From contig JAEWYP010000030.1 in assembly GCA_023395615.1 (NCBI GenBank), positions 1-24,748 of the forward strand: 24,748 nt of DNA, in the 5' to 3' direction. This stretch comes from Bacillota bacterium (lineage in GTDB: Bacteria; Bacillota; Clostridia; Christensenellales; Aristaeellaceae). The position numbers and the translations under genes were made by a program. Shown one piece after another: positions 14,761-21,648 of the stretch; the stretch's first letter is position 1, and every line of letters starts with the position of its first letter. A model generated the notes under the pieces. That model saw nothing but the letters and a program-made list of their open reading frames with translations. It did not search any database and was not told the DNA's origin.

Positions 14761-15627
14761 TCAGGTTTTCAGGATCGCGCCGAGGTTGCGAAACACGTCC
14801 GCCGCCACATCCGCGCGGTTCATGGTATACAGGTGGATGTTGTTCACGCCGTTGGCGATCAGGTCGATAATCTGATCCGTCGCGTAGGCTACGCCCGCCT
14901 GCCGCATGCTGGCCGGGTCGTCGCCGAAACGGTCCACGATGGACCAGAAGCGGGGCGGCAGCGTCGCGCCGGAAAGCGACGCGATCCGCTTGATCTGCCG
15001 CGCGTTGACCACCGGCATGATGCCCGCGCCCACCGGCACGCGGATGCCCGCGCGCAGCGCCCGGTACATAAAGTTGTACAGGGTCGCGTTGTCAAAGAAC
15101 ATCTGGGTATTCAGAAAATCCACGCCCGCGTCCACTTTGGCCTTGAGGTAGTCCATATCCTGCGCGCGGTTGCTCGCCTCGGGATGGCCTTCCGGGTAGC
15201 AGGCCGCGCCCACGCAGAAGCCGCCGCGTTTTTTAACATACGCTACCAGCTCCGCCGCGTGGGTAAAGTGGTCGCCCGTGGGAAAATCCATCCCTTCGGG
15301 GATGTCTCCGCGCAGGGCCAGCACGTTGGTCACCCCCGCGGCCTCCAGCTCGTCCAGTACCCCCCCGATGCCGGAAACATTGTCGTTAATGCAGGTGAGG
15401 TGCGCCAGCGCCGCAACGCCGCAGGATTGCGCGGTTTGCGCGATTTCCCGGGTAAAGTGAGGCGTTTTGCCCGCCGCCCCGTACGTAACGCTGATATACG
15501 CGGGCGAAAGCGCGGCGATATCCCGCACCACGGCGCGCACTTCCTCCGTGCGGGCAAACTCCTTGGGGGGGAATACCTCGCAGCTCAGGTGTACGCCCGG
15601 GTCGGCCAGCAAATCCACGATCTTCAT
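14761..15627 (-). CDS. metF: Methylenetetrahydrofolate reductase
   Basis: Reduces 5,10-methylene-THF to 5-methyl-THF, the methyl donor for MetH. The 288-residue TIM-barrel protein shows HLSCEVFPPKEF (start of the barrel, catalytic Glu region), ISVTYGAAGKT, AHLTCINDN, NVLALRGDIPEG (flavin-binding strand), GAACYPEGHPEA, and FLNTQMFFDN, all typical of MetF. Start: ATG at 15627 (MKIVDLLADPGV) preceded by AAAGGAG at 8 bp; the frame is open 20 codons upstream into the end of metA, without family similarity. It sits between metA (40-bp gap) and metH (56-bp gap), so the three genes are likely co-transcribed. Confidence 0.95.
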   Translation of the reverse strand: MKIVDLLADPGVHLSCEVFPPKEFARTEEVRAVVRDIAALSPAYISVTYGAAGKTPHFTREIAQTAQSCGVAALAHLTCINDNVSGIGGVLDELEAAGVTNVLALRGDIPEGMDFPTGDHFTHAAELVAYVKKRGGFCVGAACYPEGHPEASNRAQDMDYLKAKVDAGVDFLNTQMFFDNATLYNFMYRALRAGIRVPVGAGIMPVVNARQIKRIASLSGATLPPRFWSIVDRFGDDPASMRQAGVAYATDQIIDLIANGVNNIHLYTMNRADVAADVFRNLGAILKT

Positions 15628-15667
15628 ACGCGGCGCTCCTTTTTTACAGGTTAATCGGGGGAACGGG

Positions 15668-16627
15668 TTACGGTTTGGGCACTCCACAGGCCGCGTGCCC
15701 CTCCAGCGGGCTTAAGCCCTTGGACAGCTCAAAAGGCGTTTCCTGATACACGAAATAGTTGAGCCAGTTGGAAAACAGAAGGCTTGCATGCGCGTGCCAG
15801 CGCATCGGCGGGGCCAGGTCGGGGTTGTCGTTGGGGAAGTAATGCTCCGGCAGGTCAATGGGCAGGCCCTTGTCCAGATCACGGTAATACTCGTGTGCGA
15901 GGGAGTCCCGGTCATACTCGCTGTGGCCGGTCGCAAAAATCCGCCGTCCATCCCGGCTGCGCAGCAGGGCCGCGCCGGTCTTTTCCGAAGTGGCCAGCAC
16001 GATCAGGTCGTCGCATTTCGCCAGCGCCGTTTCATCCAGCGCGGTATGGCGGCTCATGGGCACCACGAAGGTATCGTCAAACCCGCACAGCAGCGGGTCC
16101 CTACGATCGGTCAGGTTGGTTTCGTAGATTCCGAAAAGCTTTTGCGGCAGGGGATGCTTGTTGACGCCGTAATGGTAGTAAAGCCCCGCCTGCGCCGCCC
16201 AGCAGATATGCAGGGTGCTGAACGCGCGCCGATCCGTCCAGTCCATGATGCGGGTCAGTTCCTCCCAGTACAGCACATCCGTAAAATCCAGTTTTTCCAC
16301 CGGCGCTCCCGTGATAATCACGCCATCGAAAAACTCGTTTTCCACATCGTCGAGGGTGCGGTAAAACGTATCCAGATAATCCGTGGATACATGCGTGCCC
16401 TCGTAGGTGCCCGTGCGCAGCAGGGTGATTTCCACCTGCAACGGGGAGTTGGAGATGAGGCGCAGCAGTTGGGTTTCCGTTTTTTCCTTGGTAGGCATCA
16501 GGTTGACGATTGCGATTTTAAGCGGCCGGATGTCTTGCGACAGGGAGCGTTTTTCCGTCATCACAAATATGTTTTCTTCCGCTAAGACGCGTGTGGCGGG
16601 CAACGCGTCCGGTATTTTAACCGGCAT
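15668..16627 (-). CDS. metA: Homoserine O-acetyltransferase, MetA family
   Basis: Acylates homoserine to activate it for sulfur addition. At 319 residues it is full-length. The catalytic cysteine is Cys142 (HICWAAQAGLYYHYG), with His235 and Glu237 in GHSEYD. Position 111 (GAPVEKLDF) is Glu; in this family Glu111 goes with acetyl-CoA use and Gly111 (as in E. coli) with succinyl-CoA, so O-acetylhomoserine is the predicted product. This agrees with the adjacent MetY. Start: ATG at 16627 with GGAGG at 16633-16637. A 170-bp hairpin-rich gap separates it from metY. Confidence 0.95.
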   Translation of the reverse strand: MPVKIPDALPATRVLAEENIFVMTEKRSLSQDIRPLKIAIVNLMPTKEKTETQLLRLISNSPLQVEITLLRTGTYEGTHVSTDYLDTFYRTLDDVENEFFDGVIITGAPVEKLDFTDVLYWEELTRIMDWTDRRAFSTLHICWAAQAGLYYHYGVNKHPLPQKLFGIYETNLTDRRDPLLCGFDDTFVVPMSRHTALDETALAKCDDLIVLATSEKTGAALLRSRDGRRIFATGHSEYDRDSLAHEYYRDLDKGLPIDLPEHYFPNDNPDLAPPMRWHAHASLLFSNWLNYFVYQETPFELSKGLSPLEGHAACGVPKP

Positions 16628-16646
16628 ATAATTCCTCCTTTGATTT

Positions 16647-16789
16647 CGCGCCTGTGGCGCGGGCAGGGGCGCGGGGCGCTAGGAGCGCCCCTTTGGGGAA
16701 GGGATTTGCGATCCCCTCCCCAACCTTCCCCAGGGGGGTTCGCTTATGGATGTTTGTAACAATGGGGCATCGCACCTGCGGATGCGATG
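16647..16789 (-). repeat. Cluster of four hairpins between metY and metA
   Basis: In minus-strand order: CATCGCA/TGCGATG (16768-16789); a 13-bp stem TTGGGGAGGGGAT/ATCCCTTCCCCAA with one G-U pair and a 5-base loop (16693-16723); AGCGCCCC type 8-bp stem with 3-base loop (16673-16691); CGCGCC/GGCGCG (16647-16661). None has a good U-tract, so they are not standard terminators. They occupy nearly all of the gap up to the metA ribosome site and could set relative expression by stopping RNase decay or cleavage, or be an inserted palindromic repeat. The first two arms lie right after the metY stop. Confidence 0.6.
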
Positions 16790-16797
16790 AAGGCGAA

Positions 16798-18075
16798 TTA
16801 CACGCGAGCGAGGCCGCGTTCCAGGTCGGCGATCAGGTCAGCGGGGTCTTCCAGCCCGATGCTCAGGCGGATCAGCTCCGGCTTCACGCCCGCAGCGGCG
16901 AGCTGAGCTTCGTTCATCTGGCCGTGGGTGGTGCTGGCCGGGTGAATCACCAGCGATTTTGCGTCCGCCACGTTGGCCAGCAGGCTAAACAGCGAAAGCC
17001 CGTCGATAAAGCGCCGCCCGGCTTCCACCCCGCCTTTTACGCCAAAACTCATCACCGCACCCGCGCCGTTTGGCAGATATTTTACCTGCCGCGCATGGTA
17101 GGGGTCGTTTGCCAGCGTGGGGTAGTGCACGTAGGCGACCTTGGGGTGTTTTTCCAAGTATTCCGCCACCTGCCGCGCGTTTTCGCAGTGGCGGGTAATG
17201 CGCAGGCTGAGGGTTTCCAGCCCCTGCAACACCAGAAACGCGCTGAACGGGCTTAAGCACGCGCCGAACTCTCGGATCATCTGGCAGCGCAGGCGGGTTG
17301 CCACCGGCGCGGGCTGGTCGGCGTAGACGATGCCGCCGTTTTGCCCGTCCGGCGTCGTATAATCCGGAAAGCGGGCATTATGGAAGTCGAACGTGCCCAT
17401 ATCCACCACCGCGCCCGCGATGGTGGTGCCGTGCCCGCCCGCGTATTTGCTCAGGCTATGGATCACAACGTCCACGCCGTGCGCTTTCGCGTTAAAAAGG
17501 GGCGGCATGCCGAAGGTATTGTCCAGCACCAGCGGGATACCGTGCCGCGTGGCCACGGCAGCGACAGCGTCAAAATCCGGGATGTTGATATTGGGGTTAC
17601 AGAGGGTTTCCAGATAGAGCATTTTGGTATTGGGGCGGATGGCGGCTTCCATCGCGCTCACATCGTCCGGGTCCACAAAGGTGGTGGTAATGCCCGCCAC
17701 CTGCGGAAGCCTGCTGGCCAGCAGCGTGACCGTGCCGCCGTACAGGGTGCTGATGGCCACGATATGGTCGCCCGTGTCGCACAGGGCAAACACCGCCGCC
17801 GATACCGCCGCCATGCCGCTGGCAAACGCCCCGCACGCCGCGCCCTTTTCCAGCGCGCAAACCCGCTCCTCCAGCACGTTCACGGTCGGGTTTTCGATGC
17901 GGGTGTAGGTGTACCCGTCCGCCGCGCCGGAAAACACATCCGCAGCCGCCTTCGCGTTGGGATAGCAGTAGCTGGTCGTCTGGTAGATCGGCACCGCGCG
18001 CGCGCAGGTTTGCCGGTCCGGCGTCTGCCCCGCATGCAGCTGCAGCGTTTCAAATCCGTACTGTTCTTCCGCCAT
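16798..18075 (-). CDS. metY: O-acetylhomoserine sulfhydrylase (aminocarboxypropyltransferase)
   Basis: PLP enzyme making homocysteine from O-acetylhomoserine and sulfide, 425 residues. Motifs of the Cys/Met-metabolism family: GFETLQLHAGQTPDRQT at the N-terminus (typical of MetY), YTRIENPTVNVLEERVCALE, ASGMAAVSAAV, LYLETLCNPN, DNTFGMPPLF, and the PLP-lysine site VIHSLSKYAGGHG (about residue 210). The insertion before and length over 420 aa favour MetY over the about 380-aa cystathionine gamma-synthase/lyase group. Start: ATG at 18075 after AAAGGGG; the 35-codon upstream extension overlaps the leader terminator and is rejected. It is the first gene after the attenuator-like leader and precedes metA. 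Confidence 0.93.
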   Translation of the reverse strand: MAEEQYGFETLQLHAGQTPDRQTCARAVPIYQTTSYCYPNAKAAADVFSGAADGYTYTRIENPTVNVLEERVCALEKGAACGAFASGMAAVSAAVFALCDTGDHIVAISTLYGGTVTLLASRLPQVAGITTTFVDPDDVSAMEAAIRPNTKMLYLETLCNPNINIPDFDAVAAVATRHGIPLVLDNTFGMPPLFNAKAHGVDVVIHSLSKYAGGHGTTIAGAVVDMGTFDFHNARFPDYTTPDGQNGGIVYADQPAPVATRLRCQMIREFGACLSPFSAFLVLQGLETLSLRITRHCENARQVAEYLEKHPKVAYVHYPTLANDPYHARQVKYLPNGAGAVMSFGVKGGVEAGRRFIDGLSLFSLLANVADAKSLVIHPASTTHGQMNEAQLAAAGVKPELIRLSIGLEDPADLIADLERGLARV

Positions 18076-18098
18076 AATACTTGCCCCTTTCCCTTTAC

Positions 18099-18133
18099 AA
18101 AAAAACAAGCCCATCCCGATGCGGGAGGGCTTG
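18099..18133 (-). terminator. Leader terminator (attenuator) upstream of metY
   Basis: Minus strand CAAGCCC-TCCCG (18133-18122), loop CAT, CGGGA-T-GGGCTTG (18118-18106), then seven T (18105-18099). A 12-bp stem with a single bulged T, only 24 bp before the metY start codon and after the promoter, so it must be read through for metY to be expressed. Confidence 0.9.
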
Positions 18134-18164
18134 CCGTTACGCAATTTTGTGAACGCCAAAGCGT

Positions 18165-18221
18165 TCACCCACGACCGCAATCGGGGCGACGAACGATTCC
18201 GTTAAGCATTCGCATGGTCAT
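18165..18221 (-). CDS. Putative 18-residue leader peptide of metY
   Basis: ATG at 18221, TGA at 18167-18165, encoding MTMRMLNGIVRRPDCGRG. A GAGGGA ribosome site lies 6 bp before the ATG. Methionine occurs at positions 1, 3 and 5 and a cysteine at 15. The stop codon is inside the 5' arm of an 8-bp hairpin (GTGAACGC 18168-18161 with GCGTTCAC 18156-18149), followed by the terminator at 18099-18133. Transcription is predicted to start about 30 bp upstream. This is the arrangement of a translation-coupled attenuator or a stalling peptide. No conserved SAM-I, T-box or other riboswitch core is visible in the leader. The ORF is seen; its regulatory role is inference. Confidence 0.6.
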   Translation of the reverse strand: MTMRMLNGIVRRPDCGRG

Positions 18222-18256
18222 GAACCGTCCCTCGCTTTCGGAAGTGGATTTGGTAT

Positions 18257-18285
18257 ACAATAGCAGATGAACGCCCGTCTGTCAA
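18257..18285 (-). promoter_or_regulatory. Promoter of metY
   Basis: Minus strand TTGACA (perfect, 18285-18280), 17-bp spacer, TATTGT (18262-18257). It gives a leader of about 175 nt holding the leader peptide and attenuator. Confidence 0.75.
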
Positions 18286-18378
18286 GCATTGGGCTGTACT
18301 GGCTTTGTTTTGCAGCGTTTAACCGATAGCACACAAACGAAACGGGAGCCCGGTAAGGAGCCGGAGGCTTTTCTCAGG

Positions 18379-18432
18379 CCGGCATGCCGGTTGTTAAACC
18401 TGCGGTTGCGATGAAGCAACTTCTGTTAACAA
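18379..18432. repeat. Palindromes in the gene-free stretch between metY and the YoaK-like gene
   Basis: Between the metY promoter and the 160-bp repeat (18286-18483) there is no gene. It contains the perfect palindrome CCGGCATGCCGG (18379-18390) followed by a nested hairpin: TTGTTAA (18391-18397) with TTAACAA (18426-18432), and inside it GTTGC (18405-18409) with GCAAC (18416-18420). No U-tract follows on either strand. It could be a relic of a mobile element or a structured RNA; nothing further can be said. Confidence 0.45.
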
Positions 18433-18483
18433 AGCGGATATACAAACATACAGGGTTATTTACGGTGTAACGATATACGGATA

Positions 18484-18643
18484 ATACTATTTCAATTTAT
18501 TAATACGATTAAGATCGCGAGCAATTTTATTCTGTGACGAGGAGAGAAGATGAAGGCGTAGCGGTGCCTACGGCAAGACTTCACGACGAAGTCACAGGAT
18601 CAAAGTGCCGCGAGATTGGAGCGTTATTAATTTGAAATAGTAT
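18484..18643. repeat. 160-bp inverted-repeat element, copy A (MITE-like)
   Basis: Bounded by ATACTATTTCAA (18484-18495) and TTGAAATAGTAT (18632-18643), a perfect 12-bp terminal inverted repeat. A second copy of exactly 160 bp lies at 21649-21808; by hand alignment without gaps I count 22 differences (about 86% identity). The interior is also palindromic: ATTCTGTGAC pairs with GTCACAG-AT, ATCGCGAG with the CCGCGAGAT region, and CGTAG/CTACG forms a central stem. No ORF. It ends 15 bp past the stop codon of the YoaK-like gene. Confidence 0.85.
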
Positions 18644-18658
18644 AAATCCGCTTTTTCA

Positions 18659-19387
18659 TCACGCGGGTTGCTCTTTCAGGCTCATCAGGGCAAAGCTGAC
18701 CAGCAGCCCGGCGCAGCAAAACCAGATTGCCCGCGTGCCCACGGCAGGGCTTACAACGCTACCCAGTCCCGCGCCAACGGCAAACAGCAGCACCACCCCG
18801 AAATAGTGCAGCGCCTTATGCAGCACCGCTCTATCGCGGCTGTCCAGATACCCTTCCAACGCCTCCATACCGCTGCGAAGGTTGCCGATGCACATGGTGC
18901 TGGCATAGGCGTGGCCGTTCACCTTGCGAAAAGCCTGCACCTGCATGGCGCACGCGAAGGACACCATCGCGTTCGCTTCCAGGTTCAGCGTTTCCGGCAT
19001 CAGGCCCACCAGCCCCAACATCACGATTTCGCCAAGCACCACCAGCTGCCGCCAGTGCAGGCGTTCCCAGCCGCGGCAGCGACGGCGCACCCGTTCCGCC
19101 ACAAACACCCCCAGCGCGAAGGCGGTCAGCGGCACAAGGTACCGGAAGCCTCCCGCCCAGTCGCCATGAAAAAGTCGTTCGCTCATCAGCACGATATTTC
19201 CGGTCTGCGCGTTGGCAAACACACGTCCCCGGGTAAAAAACGTGTATGCGTCCTGGAAACCGCCCGACAGCGTAAGAAATACCACCGTACTCCACGCGTC
19301 CGACATCTGCCCGCGCGATTTGCGCGGTTTGCGGCCGGTTTTTCCTGCCCCCTCTTTCGGCAGAGGGGTTGCGTTATCACTCTGCAT
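18659..19387 (-). CDS. YoaK/DUF1275 family membrane protein
   Basis: A 242-residue protein with about six hydrophobic segments. The family signature is in the first span: LTLSGGFQDAYTFFTRGRVF then ANAQTGNIVLMS (about residues 38-70). Later the conserved MQVQAFRKVNGHAYASTMCI then GNLRSG (about 148-173) is also diagnostic of DUF1275. Function is unknown, with suggestions of transport. The first 28 residues are polar and basic; part of this region (PLPKEGAG) is encoded by a small hairpin CCCCTC/GAGGGG, so the N-terminus may have grown from a repeat. Start: ATG at 19387 after GGGAG. It follows cdsA at 81 bp, separated by a likely terminator. Confidence 0.87.
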   Translation of the reverse strand: MQSDNATPLPKEGAGKTGRKPRKSRGQMSDAWSTVVFLTLSGGFQDAYTFFTRGRVFANAQTGNIVLMSERLFHGDWAGGFRYLVPLTAFALGVFVAERVRRRCRGWERLHWRQLVVLGEIVMLGLVGLMPETLNLEANAMVSFACAMQVQAFRKVNGHAYASTMCIGNLRSGMEALEGYLDSRDRAVLHKALHYFGVVLLFAVGAGLGSVVSPAVGTRAIWFCCAGLLVSFALMSLKEQPA

Positions 19388-19410
19388 GGCATCGTCTCCC
19401 TGTTCAACGC

Positions 19411-19444
19411 AAAACGGGCCCGGGGAGCGCTCCGCTCCGGCCCG
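19411..19444 (-). terminator. Probable terminator after cdsA
   Basis: Minus strand CGGGCC-GGAGC (19444-19434), short loop, GCTCC-(bulge)-GGCCCG, followed by TTTTGCG. GC-rich but with an imperfect stem and a short U-tract, so some read-through into the YoaK-like gene is likely; no separate promoter for that gene is obvious. Confidence 0.55.
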
Positions 19445-19468
19445 GCCCGCCGCAAACTACCGCCCGGT

Positions 19469-20293
19469 TCACACCGGGATAAAGGTCATCACGATCACAC
19501 GATAGCTGTAAACGATGATCGCCGTAAACAGAATGCTGTCCATCCGGTCAAGCATTCCGCCGTGGCCGGGGAACAGGGTTCCGAAATCCTTGATGCCGCA
19601 GTGGCGCTTCACCATGCTGGCAAACAGGTCGCCCATCTGCCCGGCCACGCCGCCCACCACGCCCACCACGATGTTTGCCCACATCGGCGGAAACGCCTGC
19701 GTGGGCAGCACCCTGGCAAAAACATAGCCCACCAGCCACGCGAGGAGCACACTGCCAATTAACCCGCCGATCGCCCCGGCAACGGTTTTATGAGGGCTGA
19801 TGCGGGGGCATAGCTTCTTGCCGCCGATCCAGGTGCCCGCAAACAGCGCGAAAGTATCGCCGCCCACCGCGATGGCAAACACCATCGTAAGCAACATCGC
19901 CTGCATCCGCCTCAGCGGCGTATCCAGAATCCCGAACAGGCACATGCCGGGCAACACCAGCGTAAGCATCGGCAGGGCGCTCACCATCACATCGGTCAGC
20001 AACGGTTCTTCCCGGCGCATGACCTGTAAGATGATAAAGAAAAAGATAATCGTAAGCGTCGGGATGATCACCACAGAGCTGTAGTACATCATCAGCGGTA
20101 CGCTTACCGCCAGCGCCGCGTAACTGGTCCAGCACACGGGATGGTGTCCGCGCTGCTTCAGCGCCCGCAGCTCCTCATAAATACACAGCGTAACGGCGAT
20201 GAACGCCGCCACAGCGAAATACCAGCCACCCAGAAACAGCAGCGCCGTTAACATAATAATCAGCAGCGCGCCCGTGATAATCCTCTGCGTCAT
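19469..20293 (-). CDS. cdsA: Phosphatidate cytidylyltransferase
   Basis: Makes CDP-diacylglycerol from CTP and phosphatidic acid, the precursor of membrane phospholipids. The 274-residue integral membrane protein has several hydrophobic spans and ends with the family signature SMVKRHCGIKDFGTLFPGHG then GMLDRMDS (about residues 230-257), including the conserved KR....KD and HGG..DR.D residues. SPHKTVAGAIGG is the other conserved stretch (about 175). Start: ATG at 20293 after AAGGGAG; a longer frame (51 codons upstream, inside uppS) is rejected. It follows uppS by 26 bp, the classic uppS-cdsA pair. The downstream genes dxr and rseP that often follow in Bacillota are absent here. Confidence 0.95.
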   Translation of the reverse strand: MTQRIITGALLIIMLTALLFLGGWYFAVAAFIAVTLCIYEELRALKQRGHHPVCWTSYAALAVSVPLMMYYSSVVIIPTLTIIFFFIILQVMRREEPLLTDVMVSALPMLTLVLPGMCLFGILDTPLRRMQAMLLTMVFAIAVGGDTFALFAGTWIGGKKLCPRISPHKTVAGAIGGLIGSVLLAWLVGYVFARVLPTQAFPPMWANIVVGVVGGVAGQMGDLFASMVKRHCGIKDFGTLFPGHGGMLDRMDSILFTAIIVYSYRVIVMTFIPV

Positions 20294-20319
20294 ACCGCTC
20301 CCTTCCCCGCCAGCGACGG

Positions 20320-21051
20320 TCACGTCTCCGCACGCCCGCCGTAGCGGCGCGAGCGGTTCTGGTACTCGGCGATGCAGTTGTGATAATCCTCCACGGTAAA
20401 ATCGGGCCAAAGCTTTTCGGGAAAGACAAATTCGGCATACGCGCATTGCCAGAGCAGGTAGTTGGATAGCCGCATTTCACCGCTGGTGCGAATCAGCAGA
20501 TCCACCGGCGGCATCCCCGCGGTATACAGGTGCTCCTCCAGCGTTTGTTCGGTAATCGCTTCCGGCAACAGCAACCCGTCCGTCACCTCACGGGCAATGA
20601 GCCGCGCGGCGCGCGTAAGCTCGACCCGGCTGCCGTAGTTTACGGCAATATTCAACTTGAGCCCGGTATTATCGAACGTGCGGGTTTCGGCTTCGTTAAG
20701 CGCGCTGGCCTGCGCAGGGGGCAAGCCGCTTTTATCCCCCAGAATCAGAATGCGTACGTTCTTTTCATCCAGCTCGTCAATTTCGCTTTTGAAGAATTCC
20801 AGAATCAGTTCCATCAGCGCGTCCACTTCGGTTTTGGAACGCGACCAGTTCTCGGTGGAAAAGGCATACAGTGAAAGCGCCTCCACACCGATGTCACTGC
20901 TATTTCGGATGATGCCGCGCAGGGCTTCGGTTCCCGCATGGTGCCCCGCGGCGACCTTCAGTTTGTTTTTTTTCGCCCAGCGGCCGTTACCGTCCATGAT
21001 GATGGCGATATGGCGCGGCAGGCGCGACGGGTCAAAGGAAACGTCCGGCAA
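20320..21051 (-). CDS. uppS: Isoprenyl (undecaprenyl) diphosphate synthase
   Basis: Elongates farnesyl diphosphate with isopentenyl units to the C55 carrier used for peptidoglycan and polysaccharides. The 243 residues are normal in length. Motifs: HIAIIMDGNGRWAKK (catalytic Asp), GHHAGTEALRGII, LYAFSTENWSR, LNIAVNYGSR, and DLLIRTSGEMRLSNYLLWQC then AYAEF. Start: the TTG at 21051 (encoding MPDVSFDPSRLPRH) is chosen because GGAGG lies 9 bp before it; no ATG or GTG is suitable until the conserved MDG motif, and the further TTG at 21102 lacks a ribosome site. Directly upstream of cdsA. Its product is the substrate of the DUF368-type translocase earlier in the window. Confidence 0.94.
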   Translation of the reverse strand: MPDVSFDPSRLPRHIAIIMDGNGRWAKKNKLKVAAGHHAGTEALRGIIRNSSDIGVEALSLYAFSTENWSRSKTEVDALMELILEFFKSEIDELDEKNVRILILGDKSGLPPAQASALNEAETRTFDNTGLKLNIAVNYGSRVELTRAARLIAREVTDGLLLPEAITEQTLEEHLYTAGMPPVDLLIRTSGEMRLSNYLLWQCAYAEFVFPEKLWPDFTVEDYHNCIAEYQNRSRRYGGRAET

Positions 21052-21210
21052 ATCTCTTTCCCCTCCTTGCAGGCGGTCTCGGGCTTTTCCCGGAAAAAGC
21101 AAAGCCCGCTCCTGTGGAAAAAATAACGCAAAATTGGCGGCGCGGCCTGCCGCAAGGCAAGCCGCCGTCCTGTTGGGCGCTTTTCGGTTTCTATTATCGC
21201 GCCGCTGTGT

Positions 21211-21585
21211 TTATCGTTTCGGGCAGGTATCGGGTTGCGGGTCGCCCACATGGAAACGCGCCACAATCAGCTGCCGGCCGTCATCCCGAACGGCCACCAC
21301 GCGGGATTCCACCAGCATCCCGTGATCCAGCGAAGGATCGGTCAGCGGGTCGAATTCGACGGCTTCACCTTCTCCATCGTCGTCCCCAACGGCGAACTGG
21401 GCGCGAATGCCGTCCATCGCGCTGATGCGTGACGGGGTTGCCGGCGGACAGGCGGGCACCATGTGGTCGTCAATGTTCGGCGCGCCGGTCAGCGTTACGC
21501 GAACGTCGGTAATGCCGTATCCGGCCAGGATTGCCAGCGCGCTTTTCGCGTTGAGCCCCAGCAAATGTTCAAACGTTTTTTCCAT
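21211..21585 (-). CDS. Hypothetical protein between frr and uppS
   Basis: A 124-residue soluble protein I do not recognise. It begins MEKTFEHLLGLNAKSALAIL with GYGITDVRVTLTGAP after it, has an acidic middle (VGDDDGEGEAVEFDPLTDP) and ends in a beta-rich stretch (MLVESRVVAVRDDGRQLIVA then RFHVGD). No signal peptide, membrane span or metal motif is visible; two cysteines are not arranged as a motif. The ATG at 21585 is preceded by GGGAG at 7 bp, and codon use is like the neighbours, so it is probably real. It lies 64 bp after the second 160-bp repeat and 159 bp before uppS. Confidence 0.7.
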   Translation of the reverse strand: MEKTFEHLLGLNAKSALAILAGYGITDVRVTLTGAPNIDDHMVPACPPATPSRISAMDGIRAQFAVGDDDGEGEAVEFDPLTDPSLDHGMLVESRVVAVRDDGRQLIVARFHVGDPQPDTCPKR

Positions 21586-21648
21586 CGTTGTTCTCCCGGC
21601 CAAAGGCCTTCGGCGGCGGGGGATGCCCCGGCTGTGCGCGGATGGGTC

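Noticed and set aside
18099..18285. SAM-I riboswitch or T-box upstream of metY
   Set aside because: The conserved S-box core (GATGA, AATCTC) seen upstream of metK and the T-box sequence are both absent; a ribosome site plus short ORF and terminator explain the leader better.
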